62,282 nucleotides of DNA from Guillardia theta CCMP2712 (lineage: Eukaryota > Cryptophyceae > Pyrenomonadales > Geminigeraceae), in NCBI RefSeq assembly GCF_000315625.1, contig NW_005434652.1:505874-568155 (forward strand). The letters run 5' to 3'. The notes beneath the pieces are model-generated. The model did not search any database. It was not told the origin of the DNA and saw only the letters and a program-made list of their open reading frames with translations. Positions 43,998-55,748 of this stretch are shown one piece after another. How positions within the stretch are numbered: the stretch's first letter is position 1; every line of letters begins with the position of its first letter. The position numbers and the translations under genes are program-made.

Positions 43998-46904
43998 ATG
44001 TGTGGACTCGAGATGGCGAAGAGTTTCGACAGCGAGTTCGAGCAATGGTACCGAATGGAAAAAGCTGCCAAGGAGTACGCGGAGGCGAAAGAGAAGGATA
44101 AGGTGCGGGAGCTCCGACCTTACGGCTGCTCCTGATGCTGCTGTAAGGGCAACGTCCACCAGATCGGAGATGTGGTCCGTCAAGGCTCTTCGGCATGGAT
44201 CATTACAGGCGTCCAAGGGGTGGAGGGTCCTGCGTGGAGGTTCGCGGGGAAAGAAGAGAGCTCGGGAGCAGCAGTGAGCATTCACTGTCTGTCCTTGAGG
44301 CAGATGGGAGGGAACTGGCAGGTTCACTCCGCACCAGTACAGCATCCTTCCTTCTCATTTGCTCCACAGTTCCTAGATAAATTCCAACAGCGGGCTCGGC
44401 TGCTCAAGGTGAGCTGGAGTCAACCTCCTCCTGTTGCCCTTCCGGTGCCCTTGACGAAGACGCGCAGAATGTTCGCGTCGACGGGGTTCCGAAGGTCCTT
44501 CGTCTCCAAGAGTGCGAGCAAGGGCGATGCTGAGATCGTTTTACAGCTGCTGCAGTCCTTCGAAGCAGACACAGAATCTGACAAGGCGTACTACATGATC
44601 TTTGAGGTTCCAGCCCCCCGTTCCTTCTTGCTGATTGATCAGTTTGATAGTCTCCTTCCGATGTCACTCTACAAGATCTGCTCGATGCGGTTTCTCTCTC
44701 CTCTCTTTCCTCTTTCCTCCCCTCCTTTCCCTCATCCCTTTCTCCCTATCCTCCCTTCTGTGTCTCCCCTCCCTGTCCTCCCTCCTATCCCCCCCCACCC
44801 GGTCTGCCTTTCATGGTTCCGAGTTTCCGGTAGGGGCTTCGACCAACGGAGGAAGAGATCATGGAGATCGGGGTTGCAGTCCTTGAGGTTTGACGGGAGG
44901 GAGACGAGGGGCCTCGATCTCACCCGCGCTGCTTCACAGATCATGGAGGAGCTGTACGAGAAGAGGCCGCCCGTGTATCATTCTGCCATCACTCCTGACA
45001 ACATCTTGATCTCCGCCGAGTCAAGGAGAGAAGGTTGACACCAGGAGGAGGAGGAGGATGGGAGGAGGAGGAGGATGGGAGGATGAGGACAGATCGTTCT
45101 GAAAGAGAGGGACGGGGGGACTGGAGAGGGAGAGGCAGGAGGCAGGCATTGGAGGGCTTTCTCACTCCCATGAAGGAGGACGAGGGATCTGGCTCTCTGG
45201 GTTCGTTCCCGACGACAAATCCCGCACGAGAGCGCTGGCTGAGGGTTACCTTCCTCCTAACTCCCTCCTCCGACCACCGTCAGCAGGAAAGCCCATGGGG
45301 AGCAAGGTTGAGCATGACTGTTCTTCAGATGATGACGTCTTCTCCGTTGGAGCTGTGATGCTGCGCATGCTCTCTGGAAGGTCTTGACTCCGCCCGTCCT
45401 GTCTGCAGCTCACCGTTGCACCCAAGGGACCCCGTGGAGTTTCTGGTGCAGGAGAAGTCTGGGCTGGGAATGATGTCAATAAGGTTTCGTGGGGAGGTTG
45501 TAGAGGCGCCAGGAGTGTCGGGGCTCATCAACTGCAGGTGGTGATGAGCTCAAGGCTGGCCAAAGTCGTGGATGAAATGCTCGGTCTTTTTCTGTCCCTT
45601 CCCTCCCGTCCTCCTCTTTGCTCTGCCCCCTCCTCCCTCATCCACACTTTTGACCCATCCTCTCTTCCCCTCTTCTTCCTTATCGCTTCTCCTACAGCAT
45701 TCAACAGCCCAGTCTTCCGGAGCCCTCAGAGTGCCCTGGTGTCTCTCAAGCAAGCGGCGAGTGCCAAGACAGTGAGAGGGTCGAAGTGCAGAGTAGCAAC
45801 GATGACGAGCGCGTGTGTTCACAGGAAGCCCTAGTGACTTCACTTCCGACCGTGCAGGCAATTGATGTGCGAGCTGAGGAAAAGCTGACAGCTGTCCCCC
45901 CCCCCCCCCCAGACCGCAAGAAAGCCAGCGAACACCAAAGTCAGCCAAGGAGCATTCTCCTCTCGGCTCCTCTAACGCTCTTCGATCCTCCAGGTCGAGC
46001 TGATCAGGGGCCTCGACTCCCTGCAGCTGATGGTCCCTGCGGTCAGACCCTCCTCGAGCAACCATGGCAGTGACTCGCACTCAGGATGGGATGAGCTCGT
46101 CCACCCTGTCGACCGGAGGCTTCACAGTCGCTTGGAATTTCGGTACGTCAGGAGGAGGGGAGGGAGGAGGGGGGGAGGTGGCAGGAGGGAGGGAAGGAAA
46201 TTTTTAGAGCTGCGTGAAGGCATCGGCATGTGGACTGTGAGCGCCATCACCGGAGGAGCTCCCCTCCTCTTCACCGCCTTCTCCATCCCCTTCTGGATCG
46301 TGGGGGCGAGACTCGCAAGGGTGCAGCAGCTAGTGAATGAGAGAAGGAGAGTGACTGGGGCCGGCAGGACACGTTCAAGTCAGCGTTGGTGGGGGTCAGG
46401 TGGATGGTCGAGGCAGGATGAGGGGGCTCTCAAGGTGACCAGGTTGAACATGGACCGAGACGAGTTCTCGCTGCGGGAGGAGATAGTCGGAGGGACTGAG
46501 TACAAAGTGAGGAGCGGTGAGAAGGCAGGGGAGATTTGACAGGGGGGATTGAGGGCGATTGACAACAGGGAAGACGTCGGATTTGACCGAAGTCGATCTC
46601 TTCGTCAGTGGGTACATCAACGAGAACCCGGTCAGGTCAGCGGGGCCTCTTAATGATGCGAGCTGCTGGGAGGTGAGGAGTCTGTCGTCGAACAGGTGCA
46701 TAAGGATGGTGGCGGGTGCGGAGGTTATCACGTTCGGTCAGAACCTGGAACTCGTGAGAACCATGTCCCTCGGTTTTTTTTCTGTCTGACACGACTTGAT
46801 CTCGTTCGTTTGCTGTATCTCCTCGCGACTTGCAGGCTGAGCAGGATTGGATCGTCTCTGAGATTAGAAATGTGAATGTGTTTCTTGATACTCAGAAATC
46901 GTGA
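43998..46904 (+). CDS. Cyanobacterial-type Ser/Thr kinase family member, probably a pseudokinase
   Basis: Spliced gene. Early segments are MAKSFDSEFEQWYRMEKAAK, then IGDVVRQGSSAWIITGVQGV and FLDKFQQRARLLK. The catalytic-loop region reads PPVYHSAITPDNILIS where active relatives have HRDIKPxN, so the catalytic Asp is Ala and the Lys is Thr. Downstream are DDDVFSVGAVMLRMLSG (helix F), SSRLAKVVDEMLG and VFRSPQSALVSLKQAASA, matching the end of a kinase domain. The tail holds the span GAPLLFTAFSIPFWIVGARL, then LNMDRDEFSLREEIVGG, and ends CIRMVAGAEVITFGQNLE with AEQDWIVSEIRN. This membrane-anchored tail is typical of a kinase family shared by cyanobacteria and plastid-bearing eukaryotes. No VAIK lysine or DFG is visible. 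The start is uncertain; plastid targeting is inferred. Confidence 0.6.
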
Positions 46905-47030
46905 CATTGTCTTCAGTTTCTGGAGTTATGAAATACGGGAAAAGAATGCGATACATGTTCAAGTCGAATACTTGTCAGGAACTGACTGTGAACGTTTTGG
47001 GAATTACTTGATTTCATAATTTCAACCTGA

Positions 47031-47582
47031 CTAGAACACAAGAGAGCAGACTGCGCTCAACCATCCTCCCTTACGCACATTCACAGATGAGCGCTGCTCT
47101 TTGATCCCTTCAGCCCCTGCCCTCCAATGTAAACGCATAGTCAAGTCGCAAGCACACAAACTTACAGCTCCCACTGTCAAGTTTTGGATGGAGCTATCGT
47201 TGGTTCCAACCACCATGTTGTCAAACCGGTCGCTGCGCAGGTCCGTGTAAGCAGCACACATAAAAAAGTTACCCTCTCTCACCCCTCCTCTGCTGGGCCC
47301 GAGTTCTCCGCAAAGTAACCGCCCGGGGCAATGGGCATCATAGAGAGAGATTGGAAGCGTTGGAGATTGCTGAACATCTGCAGTGCAAGAAGAATCATCA
47401 GACGGCATGCACCGTCGGAGTCTCTGGCTGACGCATCTACGACCAATGTCTAGTTTCAAAGCAGGACACTCCTGCTGCACTTCTTCCTCTCTGCTGCAGC
47501 TCATATTTGTAATATTCATCTCTTCTTTTATCTCAGCAAAGATACTTCCACATAGTTTGATTTCGATTCTCCTGCACTTCAT
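47031..47582 (-). CDS. Possible small spliced gene, unknown
   Basis: An open frame of about 183 codons (ATG 47582) is Cys-rich and interrupts no repeats. An alternative spliced reading also looks coding: MFSNLQRFQSLSMMPIAPGG and YFAENSGPAEE before a GTGAGAG donor, and MCAAYTDLRSDRFDNMVVGT with NDSSIQNLTVGA in the next segment. The latter stretch appears protein-like under either model. I do not recognise the family and cannot choose the exon structure. Confidence 0.35.
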   Translation of the reverse strand: MKCRRIEIKLCGSIFAEIKEEMNITNMSCSREEEVQQECPALKLDIGRRCVSQRLRRCMPSDDSSCTADVQQSPTLPISLYDAHCPGRLLCGELGPSRGGVREGNFFMCAAYTDLRSDRFDNMVVGTNDSSIQNLTVGAVSLCACDLTMRLHWRAGAEGIKEQRSSVNVRKGGWLSAVCSLVF

Positions 47583-48600
47583 CCCAAGTTCACCTTCATG
47601 CCCTGACTTCCTCCTCTGCCGTACAACCTTCACTCTTGCCGATCTCCTTCCTCCACAATGACCTAGTGCTGTCACCGTTTCGCTTTCCCGTCATCTTTTT
47701 GCTAAGGCATTCATCCGTGTGTCTGTAACCTGTCTCTCCCTCCGTCTCTCCCTCCCTGCTTCCTTGCCCAACCTTCCCTCCACCATGTCGATCTATTTCT
47801 GGGACAACGGCTTTCAAACAGTTCTAACGTTTTGTAACCGTTCGATTCCGACTCTGGAACCCAGCATCTCCGATTGTACCGGACCTCCGGGCCCGCCGTG
47901 CTTTAGTTACGAAATACCTATTATCTAGAGCTGCCTACCATATTGATCTAATATCAATCCTGAGGGGAACTTGTTGATGTGGGGGTGGTGGAAAAGGCAG
48001 ACAATACAAGGGGTGGTCGAGCCTGGTCTGGTCTCTTTACAGCTTCTATATCTCCCGCACTTGAAATCACAGCGCTTTGCGAACTGTTTCTAAAAACTAT
48101 TTTATGAATGTTCTGAAAGAACATTTTTTCGGTATCTGGGGGATGCTTGATGCCCTTCGCTGAAGTTCAAAAGATTTGGATTTGGACAGAGAGATGAGAT
48201 GATTTATGTAGACTCATATGTAAATGAGGGCATCATCGAATCATTGCCTTCATAACCCCATCACCCCCCACGGGTCTCCAGATTTCCACCCCTATCCATC
48301 AGATCGCGCGTCACCGCTGCATTCAGTCACAAAAACAAGTACCCTCACCCCCTAATTTATGGAGGCTGTACCCTCCATCATCAGAGGGCTGGGGCCGTCC
48401 TAAAAGGTTTTAGAAAGCTCCATTCTATATTGCGTCTTGCCGAGAACATATATTTTAAACTAAAAATAGTTTTGAGAATAAGAATCCTTTTCAAAAAAAG
48501 GTTTCCGGTATAAATGACCCCCACCCCACATCCCGTTGCACATCGTGATTTCACCCCCCATTTCTATTCACAAAATCACCCCCCCTGGTAGGACAACCAG
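47583..48600. other. Spacer with C-rich tracts
   Basis: Pyrimidine-rich and then AT-rich DNA, with ACCCCC-type runs at 48255-48375 and 48515-48590. No coding exon is supported. Confidence 0.45.
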
Positions 48601-48745
48601 GCTGCAAGTCGTTCATCTACCAAGACGAACTGCTCTTCCATCAAGACTCCTTGGGTCGTCGTCGCATCTGCATCCCCATCGCCATGCGGCCAGCCATACT
48701 CCGCATGGGCCATGACGAAGCGGGTCACCTCGGCTCTGACAAGAC
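48601..48745 (+). mobile_element. Ty3/gypsy-type retrotransposon integrase fragment
   Basis: The frame starting at about 48603 reads FIYQDELLFHQDSLGRRRIC, then IPIAMRPAILRMGHDEAGHL and GSDKT, and runs straight into the assembly gap. LGRRRICIP and the H-x4-H followed by LGSDKT match the zinc-binding (H2C2) head of retrotransposon integrases, where the two Cys would follow just beyond the visible sequence. No reverse transcriptase or long terminal repeat is visible. An incompletely assembled or decayed element is likely. Confidence 0.65.
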
Positions 48746-48845
48746 NNNNNNNNNNNNNNNNNNNNNNNNNNNNNNNNNNNNNNNNNNNNNNNNNNNNNNN
48801 NNNNNNNNNNNNNNNNNNNNNNNNNNNNNNNNNNNNNNNNNNNNN
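48746..48845. other. Assembly gap (100 N)
   Basis: Exactly 100 undetermined bases, the usual placeholder for a gap of unknown size. It interrupts the integrase fragment on its left. To its right lies C-rich, low-complexity DNA (48846-48980). Confidence 1.
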
Positions 48846-49381
48846 CTACGAACCTACGAACCACGCCAACAACTACCCCCAAACCCCCCCGACCAACTCC
48901 ACCCCCCCCCAAACCTTCCAAGCCCCCCCCCCCCCCGTCCTCCACACACCCACCCCAAACCCTGCGGTTCCCCCCGTCCCCCTTCCTCCTTTCACCCAGA
49001 GGGTTTCTTTCGACCAACCCTCGGCTCTCTGTTCCTCTACTCGACCTCTCAGGGTCTTCTCATCTCCTTCCCCTATTTCCCTTCCTCGACCAAAGTTTTT
49101 CTTCTTCGAGCTACAATTGCTGACAGTGTGATTGGGAATGGATGTGTTGGCATAAGGTCGAATCTACTTCAACTTGCCGCCTGCTCCGTGGCTACTAACT
49201 CAGTGAAGAACCCTTCAACAACATGAACTCAGTGTTGAGGTCGGTTGTAGTCGTCTGGGTGTTAGCCCATTCGTCCGAATCTTTCCTGACCCAGTCACCA
49301 AACATGCTCGCGCCGAGCTCCATGAGAGCAACAGTCTCATGTGGGGTGAAGTCGATACGGAAGTTGAACATCGTCTGTAGG

Positions 49382-51125
49382 ATGAGATCTCCTGGTAGCG
49401 ACAAGAACAAGCCTGAGAGCCCTCAGATGCCCAAGAGGAGCCGGGCTTCCCGCGGCAGCTCCACGCGAACAGGGCGCGCACATGTCAGTGCAACTGGTGC
49501 AGGGACGCTTGAGCGGGAGAAGATCGAGTATGGGGCATATAAAGGAAGGAGAGAGAATGTACGTCTTCTTTCATGCCTTGAAAATGCTGACTTGATTTCA
49601 ACAGGATGACGCGCCAAGATCAAATGAGATGCCTCCACAGAACAGCTCACCATTCATCTTCACAATGTCCAAGGGGAGAAGCTTTGACCGTAGCTCAGGC
49701 GAAAGTGAAATTGTTCCCAACGGTGAGGACCCTACCAAGTTCGAAGCTTGGAACATGCTCTCTCCCCTGCGAAATGGTGTCTCTAACCTTGGGGAGAACA
49801 TTCTGAGGAATCTTCCCACGTTGAATGCTCGATCAGATTTTGAAATTCCAGATGAAAATCTGAAGCAAAAGCCGTCGTGGACTGAGTCGGAGTACAAAGA
49901 AACCTCGAGCATCCGGTTTAGGGACGGTTGGGCGGAGTCGTTTCCGTCTGCCGTGGACGCCGCTAGCGGAGACATCAACAAGCTTCCAACACGGATTCCT
50001 TTTCTCTTTGGAACTCAGAGAGGCAAACGAGCTGCTATGGCAGTCCTGGCTCCGCCTGAAAGCACCTCCTTGTATAAGAGAATTCCTTTCCTCCTCGGAT
50101 CAACCAGACCACCTTCGGAATTCATAACTTCCGCCGCGGGGATAGGAATGGGAGAGGATGTATCGAACGAGGAAGAGGAGCTGAGAGCCCTGATGATTGC
50201 CAGGCAACGTGCAGAGCATGCCATGCAAGCGCTGCAGAGGAACAGAGGTGGCCAATCCGGAGATGTAAAGCCTTTTTCGAACACTATGCCTTCTTTTGTG
50301 CCAACGAGGCCCTCCTCGCCATTTGCTGTCAACGTAGGCACACCAAATGTTCAAGGAAGCAACGAGGCAGCCGTCTTGGAAGTTTGTTCGTTCGATGAAA
50401 GCATTTTATGCAATGATATGCATCTTATTGGAAGGCAGAAAAGAACTGTTACAAAGATTGGCCGACTGGAAAGTGCCTCGTTTGCTCTGTGGGGTAAGAA
50501 GGTGTTGACCGGCGTGAGCGAGTGGGTTCTGCGAGTGGAGAAACAGACTGGCGTCATCTTTGTCGGTGTGATGGAAGAGCCTCAATTCCCGAGCCATGGC
50601 TTCGCGCGAAACCTGGGGACGAGAGCATGGATGCTCGGGAGTTACGGGTATGTGTGCAAAACAGAGCGATGGGGTCAGCGATCACTTACAGAGGTGAGAA
50701 GCAGCTGCTTGACTTGCTGGCCTGTGACTGATGATGGCTATGTAGGACGCAAAGAGACAAGTTGGAGACCCTCGAGTCGGTGCGTTGTCGTTCGGTACCG
50801 GCACGATCATCAGGATTGTGCACGATCGCAACTCTTGCTCCTTGACGTTTGAGGTGAGGAAGAGTGACCAGTCGGTGTGCTTGTTCTTACGAGTTTGTTG
50901 CAGATCTCGAACGAGAAGAAGTTCACCATACCGGACGTGTCTCCCATCGCTCGACCATTCGTGAACATCGCATGTGGAGGGGACAGCGTTTCCATCATAG
51001 ACCCTTCGGTGGACACAGAACGAGTTCCCTTGGAAGAGCTTGAGCCACGTTTCGAAGCTAGGGCTGAAGTATCTGCGGATCAGATGGAAAAAATTCGAGC
51101 AGAGGCTGAAAACTTCTGGACTTGA
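49382..51125 (+). CDS. SPRY-domain protein with long disordered N-terminus
   Basis: The likely start at 49382 gives MRSPGSDKNKPESPQMPKRS; the frame is open to an ATG at 49223, so a longer N-terminus is possible. A short intron after GAYKGRREN joins DDAPRSNEMPPQ. The next 200 residues are low in complexity but contain a repeated LPTRIPFLFGTQRG / LYKRIPFLLGSTRP motif. A helix (ALMIARQRAEHAMQAL) precedes a SPRY domain: SEWVLRVEKQTGVIFVGVME, WMLGSYGYVCKTERWGQ, then after introns VGALSFGTGTIIRIVHDRNS, and FTIPDVSPIARPFVNIACG. Stop at 51123-51125 after a charged helix. SPRY domains bind protein partners; no catalytic part is seen. The internal RIPFL repeat is not a motif I know. Confidence 0.7.
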
Positions 51126-51426
51126 AACCTTGTGCTGCTGAGAGCACTGTGAATATTGTTTTTGTATGTTGTAGATAAACGTCACCGACGTCAACCTCCT
51201 TTGCGATGTGAAGCTCTGCACTTGCAACGTACTCGCATACTACGAGTTCACTCATAACACTAACGACAAGTTAAATTTACACTTCAATCTCCAGCGTGGG
51301 ATCATCTACGGCAGCAGCAGTTTGATCTTCTTCCACATGGTTGGCTTCTTCCCTGGATGTCCCAACTTGGCCCCCACGATGTCAGCGGGCAGAGTCTCCA
51401 AGTTCCTTCCTCCTCCTGCCACGTGG

Positions 51427-53858
51427 TCAGAGGGCAACGGCAACAAGGGATGCACTACCGGTGGACGGGCCACTCGGAGAGGAGCTGCTCTCTCCCTTGG
51501 TCGCGCTTGCAGTCGTCGCAGCAGGAGCGGGAGGGGGTCGTTTGCTCCCTTGCTGCTCAGGCTTTGCTGGTTCCAGGACGACAGTCCAGGAGTCGAAGGC
51601 CTCAAGCTTGCTTGCCACGTCACTGGATGATGAATCAGTCACATGGCGAAATGAAACAAGGAAGGGTAGAACGAGAGGAGAGGAAGGAGAGGAGAGGAGA
51701 GGAGAGGAGAGGAGAGGAGAGGAGACGAGAGGAGAGGAGAGGAGACGAGAGGAGACGAGAGGAGGAGGAAAGACACAGAATCGGATGTAGAGGCACCTTG
51801 AGATCATGACGCAAGGGATGTTAAGCGCATCGAAGGGCATGCCATCGTCCGTGTAGGACATCCCAAACGTTTCTCGGTCATGATTCGCGACAACGCAGGC
51901 GACGGCGCCTGCGGCAACAGCCACACGAGCCTTCTTGGTGAAGGGAGCCCCTCCTCTCTTGATGTAGGCGACTGTGTTCCTGCCATGACGTTTCAGCGGG
52001 CTCAACGGGGTCGCAGGGGAACAGCCACCTGATCTGATCCGCATTGGAGAGTTCCTGATGGGCGGTGATGGGGTCGGCATGCACTAGAGGGCCCGAGATG
52101 TGCTCGATGGTGCCGTAGGTAGCGTGACGAGCCTGCAGCCCCCAGCTCAGCGAATCTCACGGGAATTAAAGGAGCAGCTGGGTATTCAGTTACCTGCGCA
52201 CGGATCTCCACGCCGGTGGGGGAGGTGAAGGTGACGTGCGACCAGTGAGGGGCCAGACGCTCCGACGGGTGCACGTGCTCTCGGCCTGCGACGTCGCCGT
52301 CAGCGTTGCTCTTGCATGTATCAAGTTCGGGACCTGCAATGAGAGCGGCTTCTCCTGGAGGCAGAGGAACGTAGTCGGGGTGACCTGATAAGCCGTGAGC
52401 ATCCGAGGCACTCGACAAGAGCAGAGGGCAACCAGGAGGGAACATGAAGAATCCCCCGATCTCTGTGCGGGTAGACGAGGAGGAGGCTGCAAGGACATCC
52501 GGGGAGGACTCGTCTGACTCCGGGATCCAAAGCTTCGTGTCTTTGCCGTATTTGTTGTACTTGGCTTGTGTGTTCGAGGGTGCAAGGAAGATTTTCTTGT
52601 TCTTGTTCTCTCGGTCCACCTGTGAGTTCATGTGTGAGCAGCTTTAACATCACCAAGACAGAGGTGATATACCTTCTCTGATCCCTGTGTGGAGCAATAA
52701 ATCTCCTTCAAAGACTCTTGTGATATTTTCTTCTCGTCCTCTGTCGCCGACTCATCATGCGGGCGGATTCGAGAGTAAAGGGTGAGGTGCTTGTGGCTTG
52801 ATCCAGACCCGCGTATCAAGTCGAGGCAGACGACGTCACATGGCGAGTCACGAACGACGCTGCCGAAGGCCTTGAGCGAGGAGACTTTGCGTCCGTTGAC
52901 TTGACGGATGACATCCTTGACCTGAGGGCACATCATGTTAGAGGCAGACAACAGCAACATGTCAATCAAGTTCAACCTCAAGTCCTGCTTGACCCGCTTG
53001 ACCTCCCGGAACCACATGAGTGACTGTCAGACCTCTGCTCTTCTCTTCCATCCTCAGTCCCATCTGTGTACCCTCTCGGCCATCTCGTCCTGCGCTGTTA
53101 TTCCAATCATTGGAGGACTCCTTCTGAAGGCTCGTGGGTGAATCAGGAATGTTCCCACCACACCGAGTGCAGTAGACAGCTTTTGCATTATCTTGCTTCT
53201 CACTTCCAGAGTTCTCCTCGTCGCTTTCCTTGTTCTGGTCATCGAACACGGCAAGCACCTTATCCATGGACTTCCACGATTCTTGGATCCTCTTGAATAT
53301 CTCCACCTCTTTGTCGTGAGCGGCTTCGCTCATGCTCACAAGCTCTCGCTCCCATGACTCGGATGGGCAAGCTGTGCCTACAGCTTCGTGGTCACGCTGT
53401 TGGGTCCTTCCAATCCAACGGTCAAGCTTGCTTCTGCTGCGGTTCTCCTCGGGGCAACGGTCACGTCTCAGTCGAGCTAACCATCGGTCGAGCTTGTTCT
53501 CACTGTGCAGACTTTCGGGAGAGAGCGAGAAGCAGTCGGGGCTCAACCCGGTGCCAGGGCTAACCTTGGTCCGCGTGATCCACCTGTCAAGCTTTGATCG
53601 CGGGGGATCCTGTGCGCCTTGAGGGGGAGCGGTGCTCGAGCTTCCCTCGCTGTCAGTAGGAGAGGTCCCAGGTCCGATGTGAGCAACGATGCTGCTGGGC
53701 ACTCCTGAGCGCCTGCACGAAGCCAAGATCGACACAGCTTGAGCTTCTCTCAAGCCAGCCGCAGAGGCGATTTCCCTGAGCTGCTGCAAGTGTCGATTCC
53801 TTTCTTCCAGCAGCGTCTTTTCGAGCAGCGCGACCTTCTTGTCCAAGGCACCTGACAT
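51427..53858 (-). CDS. PDZ and PA-domain protein with KLDRW repeats
   Basis: ATG at 53858 lies just inside an acceptor (ATCTTGCAG), so the first intron is in the 5' UTR. The N-terminal helix LDKKVALLEKTLLEERNRHL is coiled-coil-like. Three repeats follow: SKLDRWITRTK, NKLDRWLARLR and SKLDRWIGRTQ. After an acidic stretch with YCTRCGG comes a PDZ domain (KSRGLTVTHVVPGGQAGQAG, spliced to DVIRQVNGRKVSSLKAFGSV). A Ser-rich linker (52.6-52.4 kb) leads to a protease-associated fold: VTFTSPTGVEIRAQ, ARHATYGTIEHISGPLVHAD, VAYIKRGGAPFTKKARVAVA and NIPCVMIS. The tail is Ala/Ser/Pro-rich and ends at 51427. PA domains usually sit in proteases or sorting receptors; no catalytic domain or membrane span is evident, so this is probably a scaffold. 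Confidence 0.7.
51675..51770. repeat. GAGAG/GGAGAGGAGA simple repeat
   Basis: Tandem GAGAG(G/A) and GAGACGAGAG units located in the last intron of the PDZ-PA gene. Confidence 0.9.
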
Positions 53859-54993
53859 GATGAACCTGCAAGATGCGGGTGAGTTGTTGCCGACGAGGAA
53901 AACGGATAAGCGAATCAATCATAGCCCCATGTGAACCCCCCCGCCTTTGTGCCGTGTGCCCCTGCCCCTGCCCCTGCCCCTGCCCCTGCCCATCTCTCTG
54001 TCTCTTCCTCATCCTCTAACACGTTTCCTCTTCCACTTCTGTACTCATGGTATTCATGAATAGCTCCTCCTCCTCAGACCCCTCGTCACAGGGTCCCCGA
54101 CAGTCGAACCTATCCTTCTCCAACTTTCCTTGGCGCGTTCAATCCTGGTCATCATCGCCTTCCATTTCACCTGTTCCATCGTCTTCCTCATCGTTACTTC
54201 ACTAGTTCTCTTCCTGCTCCTCTACCTCCTCCTCCTCCTCGAACTCGCAATCCCTCGTTTCCTCATTTCGCTGGAGTCCTCATTTTCACTATCCCCATCC
54301 AGAGATGTACCCCTGTACAGAAGGCTAAAACTACCCCTACTCGAAGCAACCCTCATCCAAGAGTCGAGGGAGGGGTAGTAAAGGTATTGGGTACCAAGCA
54401 TGCCTATCTGAAATAGGGGGGTAGGTTGTCATTAGGAGGGACCCTTAAAAACAAGGGTAGTTTTATAGGATCTTGGGGGTAGGTAATTTTTAAAGCAGGG
54501 TGGTAATTTCGACACCTAGGGTAGGGGTTTCTTGGAGGTAGGCTATCCCCCGAGGGGTGGGGTAGTATGGCCTTTGGTACTCTAAGGGGTCATTGAAGCT
54601 CCTGAGCTCCGCCCGAAGGGTCAGGGTACCACCCCCATTGAACACCACCCTATTTGAGATCAACACACCCCTTCCGAGTACTACCACTACCCCACACATC
54701 AATGAATCAGATACAAATGCCATGCAAGAAAACGGATACCCACCCTACATCTCTGTACCCACCCCCTACCCCTGAGAATACCCCTGCCTTCCTGTACCCA
54801 AGATCCCCCAACTAGCTGTCCCTTCAAGTTCCGACCGGCCGTTACGTCACGTTGCAACTGACGTTACTTGACCGTTACACGAAAGGCCTCCCCAAACTCC
54901 AACTTTCCAAACTTTCACTGCTGAAACTTTCAGAATTTCTCGTTACTAAACTTCCGAACTTGTACAGTTTGGCGAGCAGCGGCTGCGGCTGCG
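53859..54993. other. Spacer between divergent genes
   Basis: Contains a CCCCTG hexanucleotide run (53957-53990), the reverse complement of the 43.3-kb repeat, and C-rich/G-rich tracts with TACCCC and GGGGTA words (54300-54790). Divergent promoters for the PDZ-PA gene and bS21m gene lie here. No gene is visible. Confidence 0.5.
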
Positions 54994-55748
54994 ATGCTAG
55001 CGAGCATGTTGCGACAGGCGTCTAGGAGATGCGGGGGGGAAGCGATGAGAGCCTCCTGCCGCCTCCTCTCCTCCTCCTCTTCCTCATTCCCCCGTCCCAG
55101 AGTCTTGTCGTCAGGATTGCCAACAAGGCCCTTGAATTTCCTTCCAGGCTTCACTGCCCTCTCCTTCAGGAGCTTTCACTCTAGTTCTTCGCTCCTCCTG
55201 CTGCCATCGCACAACAAGGCTATCCGCAGCATGCTTGGTTACAATCCACTTAGCATGGTTGGTGACCGATTCGCTTCAACCAAGGTTGCAAAGAAGAAGA
55301 AGGTGGAAAAGAAGATAAAGGTCAGGGCTGTGACGCGGAAGCTTGCCCCCGGAGAGCTCCCCTACCCTGACAATGGTCTCGGAGTTTGGCTGGACGGAAA
55401 CACCACACCTGAACAAGCCACGAAGAGACTAAAGAAGAAGCTCTTGGCTGATGGACTGCCTCAAAAGCTCAGAAACAACCAAGTAAGACATCAAGGGGGT
55501 GAGGACATGCTGTACTGATCTCTTCCCGCAGCGCCATACCCGACCAGCTGAAGCGAGGAGGAGAGCAAAACAACTTACTATCAGAAGGTGAGCTCTGACT
55601 CTCTGAACGACAGCGCCTTTGACGGATGAGCAGGCGAGACAAGAAGCGTGTCCGTGACAAGCTCAAGCTGGTTTATGAGAAGATGAGGGAGAAACCGATC
55701 GAAGAACTTTTTCTTGAGGCGCTCAAGGTCTCGGAGAGTATAGCCTAA
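54994..55748 (+). CDS. Mitochondrial small-subunit ribosomal protein bS21m
   Basis: Three exons: 54994-55482, 55532-55587 and 55634-55748, with introns of 50 and 46 nt. The N-terminal 100 residues are Arg/Ser/Leu-rich and lack acidic residues (MLASMLRQASRRCGG, FRSFHSSSSLLLLPS), as in a mitochondrial presequence. The conserved core is GLGVWLDGNTTPEQATKRLK with KKLLADGLPQKLRNNQ, spliced to RHTRPAEARRRAKQLTIRR. This matches the bacterial S21 pattern of a short N-terminal strand, helix and basic tail. A C-terminal extension (KKRVRDKLKLVYEKMREKPI) is longer than in bacterial S21. Located in the mitoribosome. A plastid version is less likely because no signal peptide precedes the basic leader. Confidence 0.8.
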
